Assembly: GCF_947347685.1 (NCBI RefSeq)
Contig: NC_070640.1
Location: 10,667,659 to 10,731,658, forward strand
Direction of reading: 5' to 3'
Length of the DNA stretch: 64,000 nucleotides
Source: Pleuronectes platessa
Taxonomy: Eukaryota > Chordata > Actinopteri > Pleuronectiformes > Pleuronectidae
A program made the position numbers and the translations under genes. Shown one piece after another: positions 26,940 to 50,999 of this stretch. Numbering within the stretch: the stretch's first letter is position 1; every line of letters begins with the position of its first letter. Below the pieces are notes generated by a model. That model saw nothing but the letters and a program-made list of their open reading frames with translations, did not search any database and was not told the origin of the DNA.

Positions 26940-29693
26940 AAATTATACTTTATTTCATATAAAAACACAACAATAAACAAATAAATTAGATATTTCTAAA
27001 ATAATTCTCTTGAGGAAAATGTTTAAGAACATTGTGATTGTTTACAATTTTGTATCTGGGATAACTGGAATGTAGAGATGCATATGTGTCCGGACACTTC
27101 GTGTAAATGTAAAAGAGCTTCATTCCAAAATGAGCGACACCAGCTGTCACGAGGTGACTGGCAGCATAAAATGCAAACAAAATTAGCAGAGTTGAAATGT
27201 TAATCCTTCTTAGACTAAATGCTTGACTGGGTTTGCACATGGTAAGATTACTAAATGATGAATTTAAAGCTTCTTGGAATGAAAACATGAAACTTTCCAG
27301 CATCTAACGGGGAAAAAAAGGAGGAGAGAGTAATGGGGCAAGTTGTGATGGCGAGATTAGCCGAATTAAATTTCTGTCGGGGAGGCCGAAGGAGGGTTTT
27401 GTGTTTCACCAGCTTTGAAAGCAACACAAATTCAGACTGAAATCAATTAATTCAAATGAGCCGTTACAATTACTGAATGTGCTTCTTTGTGTTTTCCACA
27501 GATCTGGAGACAGATATTTCACAATGTCAATTTTGTCAATGGTTATTGTGTCTGCGTCTGGATTGTTGTGCCAGGTTCAGGAGGCGGACTGGGACCCAGT
27601 TGGCATTTTACACCACTGGGGACATTTCTGCAGCTGGTCCTGGCGGCAGCGGCCGAGCAGCAAACGTGAGTTAAGATTTGTCATTTAAAAGATGGTGGCC
27701 TTGGATAAAGATAGGGGCGTTTTGGGAGAGAAGAGGAGACATTAGCATAATAAGAGCCTCTTCATTTGCAAACAAGCCCAAGCCATCCCCACACTGCCAC
27801 CACCCCCCCCCCCCCCCCCCAAAAACTCCCTCTGGTCCGTAGTCGCACCCATTAAGCTTGCAAAGCCTTCATTGTCCGGCCAGGCTGCGGACCTGAGGAC
27901 CCCTCACCAACAGATTGGGTTGGGTGAGGGGTTACAGCCAGACAAAGGAGGCTCCCTCCCCCTTCTCCTCTATTTGAAATCAATCACACTGGCTTTCACA
28001 TTCAGAGCCCCCCCCTCCCTGATCTCCTCTCCTTGTTCAGCAGTGACAGTGGGCCCGGCCCAGCTCCCCACAGAGTCCCCACACAGCCGAATCGTCAGTC
28101 CTCCTTTCAGGACGAGTCCCACCACGGACACACTACTGTCTCTGACAATGCAGCGATGTGGGCCGCAGACCGAGGAACGCTGTTGTTAGAGGAAGACCAC
28201 AAGATGTTGTCTCGGGACAGTTCACTTGGTCGTCTTTACTTGTAAACGAGTCTGTCTCGTGACCTTTAGGGGTTCGGAGACCTGATCCAACTTCGTGTCA
28301 AACAGCCGTGAGAAGCTGGGAGAGAAATCTTTTTTTTTTACTTCATGTCCAAATAGTTTTGAAAATCTGTGGTTTTCGTCTGACAACAGCAACAATAACT
28401 GGGCTCTTTCTGATATTTACCCACACATTGTTTTCTTTTCCACAGCAGTTCGGTACAAAATCATAAATGGGGGGGTTTCATTCCAAAAAACTTTAAACCA
28501 TTATTCAAGTCCCAAACCGTATTTTCTTTTTTACCACAAACATTTGAGGACGTCAATGGAAAATGCGGTAATTTGTTGACGTAACATGTAAAGCTGTTTT
28601 TAGACAATGTTTATCGAGTTTCGACATCTAGTGTCATGATTTGGGAGTGACCCTAATGCTGTGTTTAGATTTCCTCTTTTCAGTTGGACTTAATGTCTGG
28701 AAAAGTTGAATTAATAGTTAATAATAATAGAGTTTGTGTTAAGAAATTGTGATTTGTGTCATTTTGGAATGAAACCTGAACATAGACAGTGACAGCAACG
28801 ACAGGTTTGGCACTGGAAACACTTGATTAAATCCCTCTCTCCTTTTTGCCTACACTAACCTTCATTTCTGTGTCATTCAGAATAATTTATAAAAGGCAAT
28901 CGTCTTTCTGGTGTTGATATGTACATACAATATTTTTTATATTCTAATATCTTCACAGGAAAATTATAACTTCAGGCACTTTGCTGATGCAACAGCAAGT
29001 TCTTAGCACGAGAGATCCTGAGATTTAAGACCGTTTTTTCTTTTTAAATAAGCAACACAAAAGTAAAATAATCTTATATAGAGAGATTTATATTTAACAA
29101 TCAGTTTCTTCTTTTTTATCATAGCAAAATAAATCTTTTTTTTTCACCCTAAAATGTCTCTATCACCGGGGTTTCAAACCGTGGTTTCTGGTAGAGTTTA
29201 TGAGAGGAGATCATTGTCCTTGGCCTCTCTGAAGGAGACTTGATCAAAGAAAGCATTTCGAGCTGTTTTGAGTACCAGGGTCTCTTCGGGTGTGTTTAGT
29301 GCCGCAGTTTTCCAACGTTACAGCTGTTCTCGGGCACCGTGCCAGAGCTGATAGTCCAAAGTACCATGTTTTGTTTGTCGTCTTTTCTTCTGCTCCTTCT
29401 TCGGCCCAGGGTGAAAGGTTTTCCTACTAAACTCCACCTAGTAATGAAGCTCACTGGCCTCAGTGCTCCATGTGCACACGTGTCTTTGTGTGTATTTGTG
29501 TGTAACAGATGCCCACCTACATCTAAGGGCTTTGTCTGGCGCCGTAATGGAGGTCCAATGTAAAACCTAATGGGAATTAAAGCTTTGCCTTAACTTTAAA
29601 AATGCTGTAGTGGACCTCCAGCATGGCTGCCAGTAGATGTGTCGCTTCACTTGAAAGCCCAAAGTCGTTCATGTGTGTTTATGTGCGGGTTTC
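26940..29693 (-). other. fgfr4 3' UTR of unknown length and 3' flank
   Basis: Sequence just downstream of the fgfr4 stop on the minus strand. By eye I found no AATAAA or ATTAAA in the sense direction until 26949-26954, about 2.7 kb away, so either the UTR is long or a variant signal is used. The stretch holds a C-run (27804-27820) and a complex block around 27330-27780, and no convincing ORF. Confidence 0.35.
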
Positions 29694-42819
<13,126 letters not shown>

Positions 42820-42888
42820 CTTCTGGACGTGACACGTGTGTCTTGCGGTTACAAGGTAGAAGTATGTGTTGGAAGCCTTGAGGGGGCT

Positions 42889-42915
42889 TCACACTCCGGT
42901 CCCTGGCATTGGCAT
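42889..42915 (-). promoter_or_regulatory. Upstream ORF of eight codons in the fgfr4 5' UTR
   Basis: Inside exon 2, 96 nt before the receptor ATG, the minus strand reads ATG CCA ATG CCA ... GTG TGA, encoding MPMPGTGV, with a second in-frame ATG two codons in. It would be part of the mRNA if the exon 2 acceptor is as assigned. Short uORFs usually lower translation of the main ORF; that role is inference here. Confidence 0.5.
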
Positions 42916-44149
42916 ACTCAGAAACCCACAACGTCTCTAAATCTGGATCCTGTGAGGGCAAACAAACACACGGCAGACGGCTGATCAGAAACATGGTTCT
43001 TGGAGCCAAAGACACAGACTTTTTCTGTTCACTTTTCAACCATGTGGAGAGAAAAAAAACACAAACAATTGTTGGGACAGATAGTTAAAGACGGAGCCTG
43101 TTTTGACTGTGAGCAGCTGTATTCTTAACCAGATGTCCCGTCCACCTCACATTGTCCAGGCCCTACTGCGTCATGAATAAGGAGCAGGGCTGTTACCGCC
43201 TGTTGTTTGTCAATGGATGGTGCTCAGTCGGCCCCGGGATAATGGGCCCTTACTAGGAAAACACTCGAAACCTGCCAGGAAGCTGCCGAATCTGAAGGAG
43301 CGGTGGAGATTCGACTGCACGGCAGCTGATGAGACTTCAGGTGGTGGAGGAACAAAACAGGCCGCGGCACTAATGAATATATGTGACTGTTCACTGGAGC
43401 AAAAACAGGACTATAATGTACTTAGAGCTGCATCGTAACACTTTACAGCAAGTTTGTTTTAGAAGGCGGGACTGGAATCTTTCAATTTGAGCATTTAGTG
43501 CCTGAGAAAGACTCTAAATTTCACTTCAGTCTCAACCAGGGGAATATTTACTAATCTCGATGGGTAGGACACCTGACTTTTTAATGGACCATATACAGAT
43601 GTTCCAAATCAACCCATCAACTATTTGGTCAATAAAAAGTGAAACCCATCCATCGCAGTCTCCTAAAACCCAAGATGCTTTCTACAAATGTTTTCTGACA
43701 AACATCTCTCAATTATGAAGTTGGAACTATATAATTATGTTTTGCATTATTGCTTAAAAGTAACTTTCTGATCCCTTCACGAAACGATTAATCAATGATG
43801 TTTTAGCTGGAACACCTATTTTGTTGATTGATATTAAAGAACTTCACAGAAATAAAATTCCGTGATTTAAATACGAGTTTATAAACAACTCACAATGTCC
43901 AAAATGTACATCTAATAGTTTGATATTGTTAGCATGGATATTCAATGACTAAATATTGTCGTTATTAAGATATTATTACAACAGTATCTTAGAATCAAAT
44001 TGTCCCAATGCACTCGTTCATTCCGCAGTCAAACTATAAACTGTGACACTAAAGGAATAATACAGTGATCTTTGTGCTGTGGCGAGTCGGCCCGTCTGCG
44101 CACAGGCGCCAGACCCTGGTGCCTGCGCTCCATGCAAGCAGGCCGCGCC

Positions 44150-44193
44150 CACACACACACACACATACACACACACACATACACACACACACC
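44150..44193. repeat. (CA)n microsatellite
   Basis: CA units with two AT interruptions, in the presumed fgfr4 intron 1. Confidence 0.95.
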
Positions 44194-44662
44194 GTTTAAA
44201 GAACCAGCTTGCTGAATGAAACGTATTCTTTCTCAATTAAGGGACTGGAAAACTTTTTTCTCCTGCCGCTGCTAATTCCGCTGGCACGCTGCCGGCCGCA
44301 CTCTGCTGTGTTCAGCTGGAGCCAAAACACTTCCACTGTATTCTACTCTTCATCCCCCCCCCCCAAAAAACTATTTCTGGACAGAAGGGCGTCACTGTGC
44401 GGACTTTCTTAAAATAATGTTTGATGTTGGCTACCGCATATAAATCACAGTCAATAAATCAGCCACAAATGCGCTAATCTCCTGTGGGTCGAATGCACCT
44501 AACAAGTCAGACCTGTCACTGTGTGTTTATAGGTACAGTGACCGGCACGTGTGTCCCGCCGTCTGTCAGTCAATACATCAGTTCAGCACATTATTGTCTG
44601 ACACATCCTCAGATCAATAAACTCTAAAAGCTTCCAATTAAATCCACATTACTCCAATTTAC

Positions 44663-44723
44663 CTCTGGACAGGGACCCGATCCGAGAGTGGGTTCTGTCT
44701 TTACGCACGTTGTCATTGTATCA
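44663..44723 (-). other. Candidate non-coding 5' UTR exon of fgfr4
   Basis: On the minus strand a 61-nt block is bracketed by an acceptor-like TTTCACTCTCATAACAG and a donor-like CCAGAG/GTAAAT. It lies in the right place between the GC-rich start region and exon 2. It is supported only by splice-site appearance. Confidence 0.25.
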
Positions 44724-45349
44724 CTGTTATGAGAGTGAAACGAAATTAATAAGATGAGTGTCTTTATTTTAGCTTAATAGAGTCTGTGGTTCCACAAGGT
44801 TCAAACTCCGCTCTGACAAATAGTCCAAGTGGAAGGTTCAATGTCTAATAGGTGACTTGATTGGCTGTGCGAACTGCCAAAACAAAAACTTCGCCATAAA
44901 TCAAAACAGTTCAGAAAACCCGATTTAAATTGTACAAAAGGTGGATTCATTCAATAATTCGCTGTATGTTTCTGGGTCAAGCTGTGAAGTATCTTCTCAG
45001 GCTTTATTTCATTAAATGTTGTCTAAAAAATTCCTTAAAATTAAGAAAAGGTACAAAACCCCTTAATGGCACCGCTTTGACGCTTGGAAACAAAGTTTCT
45101 CAAGTGGTTTTTCAAGTTGAAATCTAACCCTCGCTTCACCACAGCCGCCGAAAATGAATGAAACAACTCTCCAGGAATCTCCAGCTGTCAAGGTCCCTGT
45201 TTTCACCCACCTTTCCTCCTGGTCTGTCCTTGCCGTTGATGACTGGCACCAAGGGGGAATCACTCCTTGTCCCGGTCGATATGCGTCAACACTGGAGTCC
45301 TCATTTGTAGCTCTTGTATTCCTGCGGTATCCCCCTGTTCAAAGCAGTC

Positions 45350-46060
45350 TGTGAGCGGGTCTCTGCTGTTTAGTATCCGGTTGAACACGGAGGTGAGCTT
45401 ATAAATCCATCAAAAACACAGCAGCAGCACCCTCTTGGAACATGAGCGACAGCTGGTTCTCCTGGTGACCGGCGGATGGAGCTGTGTTCCCCGGGGGCAA
45501 AGTCCACTGCAGCCGCGGTCGCTCACAGCGCTAAATCCATGGAGAGCGAACAAGGAGCGAGAAAGCAAAGTTACGCGTGTGAACACCCGCTCTTTCTCTG
45601 CTCTGGAAGTGTCTCAAAAAAAAGATCCGAATGTGAGAGAAAGAGAGAAAGAGCCTGATAGGATGGTAAAACGCGCCCCCAGTTCAGAGTCCCTCCTCGA
45701 TTACACTGTCTTGGATAAAACTCTTCGTGCGTCTTTACGCGTCAGCGCGCTCCTGCGAGTTCCCCTTTCCGACGAGTTTGTCCTGGTGAGTTCTGAGCTG
45801 TGGTGCTGAACAGTGGAGCTCAGCCTTCTCAGTCCGTCTCCTTTCTAATAGCAGTCATGCACACAGCAGCAGCCCTCCAACACCACTCTGCTGCTCTCCG
45901 GACGACAGCCACAACAACAATGGTGTGAGAGCGGCTATGCGAGCAGCAGGAGGAAGGAGGGAGGAGGGAGAGAGAGAGAGGGGAGGGGAGGGGTACGCTT
46001 GTGTTACCCCAACACAAAACACCCCCTCCCCATCTCTCCAAAGAGTTGGCATATAAAAGC
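45350..46060 (-). promoter_or_regulatory. Presumed fgfr4 promoter and first-exon region
   Basis: GC- and CpG-rich compared with the surroundings, especially 45470-45800, and upstream of the exon 2 acceptor on the fgfr4 strand. In minus orientation a pyrimidine-rich CTCC/CTCT stretch (about 45950-45995) is followed by a sequence that reads like a 5' UTR. No TATA box is seen on the minus strand. The transcription start and the exon 1 donor cannot be fixed by eye. Confidence 0.45.
46050..46058 (+). promoter_or_regulatory. TATA-like box facing away from fgfr4
   Basis: ATATAAAAG on the plus strand directly upstream of the presumed fgfr4 promoter, followed 25-35 nt later by a CT-rich initiator-like stretch. 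It could drive a divergent transcript; the only ORF just downstream is 34 codons from an ATG at 46147. A similar TATAAAAG occurs at 46682. Confidence 0.25.
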
Positions 46061-46099
46061 CGAGACCCCCTGCCTCTCCCTCCTCTCCACAGCGACCCA

Positions 46100-46560
46100 G
46101 CTCAAGTTGAAATCAGTGGTTGCTTCACTTTAATTTTGTTGCAGCCATGCTTAACTGTTTTAATTGTGTTGATTTGTGTTTGTCTCCCGCTGAGAGCCGC
46201 GTGCCAAAGCCAGCCACGCAGATTTTTTTAGTTTTTTATGACGACTCATAATTTATCGCGGGTTAATTGTCCTCTCTGCAAACACGAAGGCGCCTTCAAT
46301 TAAGTTGCTTTTGGTGAGTGAATGTGTGTGAATTGCCTCCGTGTTTTAATTGCATCAGTCAAAGAACAGGAGCGATAATCTCATTACAGCTGCAGCGGCA
46401 CAGAATCAAGATCAGCTCGGTTTTTATCAGCTGGAAGGGAGCCGAAATGTGAGCCCTCATGCTTGGAGCCTAATAACACAAGAGCTGTGTATTAATTTAT
46501 CAAGGAGAGAGGGAGGTTTTAGTTGTATGCGCTGCACAAGCATGAGATGAGGGGATACAA
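46100..46560. promoter_or_regulatory. Complex non-coding block upstream of fgfr4, possible enhancer
   Basis: Repeat-free sequence with several TAATT/AATTA cores (for example TTTTAATTGTGTTG, CAATTAAGTTG, TTTTAATTGCATCA) and TTTATGACGACTCATAA. It lies 100-500 nt beyond the presumed promoter. Conservation cannot be tested here, so the role is inferred from composition only. Confidence 0.25.
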
Positions 46561-46828
46561 AGAAAACACCCGGTGACGTTAAAGGACACGAATACACTCA
46601 CCAACTCATTAACTTTGTTAATACATCACTGTCACACTCACAACAATGCACAAAACCTCTCGGGCTGTTTCTCACCGAAGGTATAAAAGCTGTGTACTTC
46701 AGCTTGGATGGACTTTGTTAATGCAGAGTTACTCAGTTACATATAATCCAGAGGTTATAAAGATATAGAGAAAGAAGAAAAATCATTTCTTCTCTTCCAC
46801 AGCCTGAACTTTTAGCTTTGATTTCTAT

Positions 46829-47346
46829 AGCTGCTCTTAGACATGCACTGAAGTCTGGACAATTCCCTGAAGCTTTCCAGCGGGACTGTATTTGAGAACG
46901 AAAATTACAGAGTTGTTCGCTCTGCTTATTTTCTGCACATTTTTGCAGAATTAAAATGTCAGTACAATGTCAGAGTGAGCTAGTGGGCGTGTTGGAGATG
47001 TATCTTACATGTGATGGACGCAAAAGTGTAAAAAACTAAGGAATACAGTGATCTCAGGTTGAAAAGGAGTCATTCAAGAAGAAGGCGGCGATGAAGTTGT
47101 AAACCTGGAAAGACGAAGAGCTTTTGGTGATAAGGGCCAACGGCGCTGTCAATGTGCTGTAAACAAAAGCACACAATCTATCCAGGTGCCACTCCTCACC
47201 TGAACGCCCGGGACATTTTCCAGTTGGCTGACCTCCTGATCTCCTGCTGTGTTCTTCACATGTGAAAGTCATCTCCAGGAAATGTCCACCCCCAATATTC
47301 TGGACATTTTCCAGAGTTCATGTGTGAAAACAGCTTTTAAGAAAGA
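46829..47346 (+). mobile_element. Non-autonomous interspersed element, copy 1
   Basis: Imperfect inverted ends: 'AGCTGCTCTTAGACATGCAC' at the start and, read in reverse complement, 'AGCTGTTTTCACACATGAAC' at the end. It shares ordered segments with the copy near 62.34-62.78 kb, including TGCACTGAA, TGTAAACAAAA and GATCTCCTGCTG. No ORF of note. The superfamily is not fixed because no clear target duplication was seen. Confidence 0.5.
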
Positions 47347-48809
47347 ACAGTAAAGTACTAATTCATACACCAGCAACATTACAGGCAACGTCCCTCAAGG
47401 GTCCATTCAGAGGATAATTGTGTCTCTGCAGCAAAGACTGGCTTCACTTTCAGTGAAGGAAATTCTTAATGCTCCATTATGCACTGATACTTAGACAAAG
47501 CTTCACTGTTTAAAGAGGATAGTGCACAGAGTTGAAATTTAAGTTTGGAAAACTTGACGGACCTGCACAAAGTCCTGACCTCCACAACACCAACAGCCTT
47601 ATGGTGTAGTGACTGGGAGTCAGGCACTTATCCCACTTAAGAATGGTCTTAAGAGCAAATCCATGGTACTTTTTCCCCACAAATCTGCTAGAGAACATTC
47701 CCTGGAAAGTGGTGGTTGTTATGGGGGAGGGTTAATGCTCATGGTTTGAACGTAAACTACTTCAGAAACAAGACAGGATATGAGTAATAAGATGTTTCAC
47801 AAAGTTGGGTTGACCTGTTGACCTCCCATAAACAAAATAAGCATAGGCAAGATGGTCCACAAGCTGTACAATTTATTGATCGGACTAATTCTTATAATAT
47901 GCATTGAATAGGGTTTGTTCCATTCCCGGTGGTATTTCTTATAAATATCCAGAGTGGGCAAACTCCACCAGTTCATATATTTTGCCTCTAAGAAATCCTG
48001 TTTTCTTCCTTCCAGTTTTTATTATGGAGAGAGACAGGATGTGTCTGGGAGGTTGGGGGCAATCACAAGCCACAAAGGTCCTCGTCAGGATTCAAACACG
48101 GTTACATGATACCTGCTGGAGTCAAGTGAGCCTCCAGGATGCCACGAGGAAATGTTTGACCAAAGCTCTGCCTGCTGCAAAATAAAAGCTCCAAATAAAT
48201 CACGAAGCAGGGAAAAGCCTGTTGCACACTCGGTTTATTTTTATCAGCGGGTCAAACTCCTCATGTGGCTGCGGTATGAGGCCTCTTAGCAGAAATTTAT
48301 GTGTTGAAATAAATGCCAGATTTGACCTGTGACACTGTGCTGTGCTACCTCGGGTCAGACGGACCTTTACAGAGAAAGTCAAAGTACACAAATAAACCAG
48401 GTAGAGTGGAAGTCATAAAGTAGATAAGAGCTGTGCTAAAGCCAGCTAATGCTACGGGTTTGACTGCTGACTCAGCCGCAGAGTGTTTATGTCATACCTG
48501 AGCGTGTGTGTGTGTGTGTTTGTGTGGTTGTGCGTGTGTCAATACAGCGGGACTGACGAGCACAGATTTGACTAATGATTAATTGGATGTTACACAAGTT
48601 TTCACTGAATTGTCTCAGAAAGTAATGAGGTGTGTGTGTGTGTATGAGTGTGTGTGTCTGTCTGTGTGTCTGTCTGTGTGTCTGTGTGAAGCTATTTATT
48701 TCAATGAAATCCCACCTTTGTCTAATTAGCACAACAACAAGGTTCAATAACATTAAGACCGCTGTCCCCTCCCAAAACACAAGTATCTTACATTATAATC
48801 TGCCCACAC

Positions 48810-48861
<52 letters not shown>

Positions 48862-49480
48862 ACAAACACACATAAGAAATAACAATGGTGAAAAGTAAGA
48901 TTGTGTTTTCAACATCTTAGTTTCAGATGCAGGAAAACTCTGTTAACCTGTGTAACAAGATTTATCAACCCAGAGTTTCTGATAATTTTAACATTTAAGA
49001 ACCTTTAGAGTTTTGGTTCCAGTTTCTGCCGCTGTCTGTAAATACATATGTTTCAGACATACATTATTTTAGATGTTTTTGTCCAGTGTCTTTCCTCAGT
49101 TTTATGCACTGCACAATGTTGTGAACACTTTTCTTGTTTTACGTTGGATTGAAATTCTGTGGTTTTCTTTGGCACATTTTTATGAATAAATAGAAAACTA
49201 TATTTTGTGAAAGTTGACAGAATCCAACCATATGGATCCAAACATAATTAAATACATAGAAATATGTTGATTCACAGATGTTACAGAACAATTTACAAGA
49301 GACAAAAACATTTTGACAAACGTGGCTCACTAGTAAAGCACTAAAAAGTAAATCACCTCACCAACATATAACTTCTGACTTTAAATGTTCTCCCCTCCTG
49401 TATCCAAACACTGCTGATAGAATCAAAATACCTCAACTTCAGATCTCCCCCTTTTCCAGGACCAGACCCTCCATCCCACC
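47347..49480. other. No gene recognised
   Basis: Non-coding DNA with GT/CA-rich tracts at 48503-48538 and 48632-48688 and (CA)n at 48812-48871. No exon or RNA gene seen. Confidence 0.55.
48812..48871. repeat. (CA)n microsatellite
   Basis: About 28 CA units, interrupted near the end by TA and AA. Confidence 0.95.
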
Positions 49481-49489
49481 TCTTTATCT

Positions 49490-50100
49490 GATGACATCAG
49501 TGATATGGTGGATCCCTCCCGACCCTCCCAGCGCCCCCAGGTCCAGATAGCATTGATAGCCGGCTGCATACTGATGTTAATGCTAATGGGGAATACCGAG
49601 GCTGGTTGGTGCCTGACAGCTGATAACAGATTGTGGAGGAGAATGAGGTGATATCGGGGTAAAGGATAATTGTCCGGGTGAGGTGAAGTTGGGTGTGTGC
49701 ATGTATGTGTGTGGTGGAGGGAAAGTGAGGTAGAATAAAGGTCAGGAGGAATGTGTGAGGCGTGGCGGGTCGCTCATTAGTCCACCTCACAGCAGGGACA
49801 CATTATGGAAACATCAGGACCTGTTTTCATTTAAATTCCGACTGTAAAGCTAATGCTCCTCTTCAGAAAGACCATGTCAACAAGAGAGCGTCTTACATTA
49901 AAAGAAACTCTTTTGTTTTAGACCTGCAGCCAGACACAACTCTACTCCGGGATCCTAAAAGCCTACTTTTATTAATCGTGGCTGGAAAGAGGAGCGAGAG
50001 GGCCGCTGAGGATTTTAACGTTGACCCAGGAGATCAATACACATATCGGAGCACATATCAGGTGTGTTTGACAGACAGCTCTGACAATAAACCGTCTATT
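49490..50100. promoter_or_regulatory. Complex non-coding block, possible enhancer
   Basis: Repeat-poor, mixed-composition sequence with TGACATCAG, TTAATGCTAATGG, TGACAGCTGATAACAG and GATAATTG motifs. The plus strand is open for 131 codons at 49762-50157 with no recognisable domain. A role as a distal element is inference. Confidence 0.2.
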
Positions 50101-50951
50101 TGCAATGGAGATAAATGTGAGGACGTCTTGTTTTCTTTTCATTTACGAAATGTTTGAGTCCAGCACTCATTTGATTTGTAGCTCGGGAAACAGCAAATCA
50201 GACCACTGGCTAACACTGTGTGATCAGTGCATCCAAGAGATTAAACACTGTGATGAACATAAAGTCGAGTGAACAAGCATCAAAACTCAGTGCAGACTTT
50301 ATTCCTTATGCTGACATTTTGGCACAAGCATGAGCTTAAATATTAAACTACATCACATCATAAATATAAAGATTAGGTGGCAGGAAGTGCCAGTGAATCC
50401 GTGTCTAAAGGAAAATTACAGCAAATAAAATCTTAAGACCATATCATGTATCCTTCAGTCCCACACAGTGAACTAAACAATTTCTCAATGTGAGATTTGA
50501 CAACTGAAATTTTAAATGTGTTGAATGTAAATACAGTGTAGATTGTGCATTGTAGAAAAACCTGTCATTCTGTGCAGTAGTAGAGCTCCTACAATCTCTG
50601 AAAGGAAAATGTTGAATGGGGAACCTATTACTTGAATATGTAAATGTGAATGCAACATATCTGTCTTTCCATCTAGAGCTTCTATATAAAGCATGAGAGA
50701 TGCCCAGGTGCAATCAGGACTGAAGTGTGACACTGTTATCGCTGACTTGAAATGACAGATCTGCTTTTTTGTTTTCTTTCTCTATTTTTAAGTTTAAAAC
50801 AATGAGATGAGTTTCTCTTCATGTTTTTGTATTGTGAAAAAGTTAATAAAACATTTTTGAGATGAACTAAGGCTACCACACTGAAGAAAGGAAATATACC
50901 TATAAACACCAATAACAGGTATCACTATGAAACCTCTCATTGGTGCGTCCT

Positions 50952-50999
50952 TATAGTGAGTCTCACTATGAATCTCATAGTGAGTCTCATAGTGAGTCC
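50952..50999. repeat. Short palindrome plus 12-bp tandem repeat
   Basis: ATAGTGAGTCTCACTAT forms an 8-bp inverted repeat around one base. It is followed by TCTCATAGTGAG repeated twice in tandem. Confidence 0.8.

Larger units (their letters stand above)
42950..45350 (-). other. fgfr4 intron 1 region
   Basis: Between the exon 2 acceptor and the GC-rich presumed first exon. It contains an interrupted (CA)n tract at 44150-44193 and a possible non-coding exon at 44663-44723. Otherwise I see no coding content. Confidence 0.5.

Noticed and set aside
45435..45809. 124-codon plus-strand ORF over the presumed promoter
   Set aside because: GC-rich DNA antisense to the fgfr4 leader easily stays open; no domain.
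49762..50157. 131-codon plus-strand ORF
   Set aside because: No domain and no neighbouring exons; kept only as part of a complex non-coding block.
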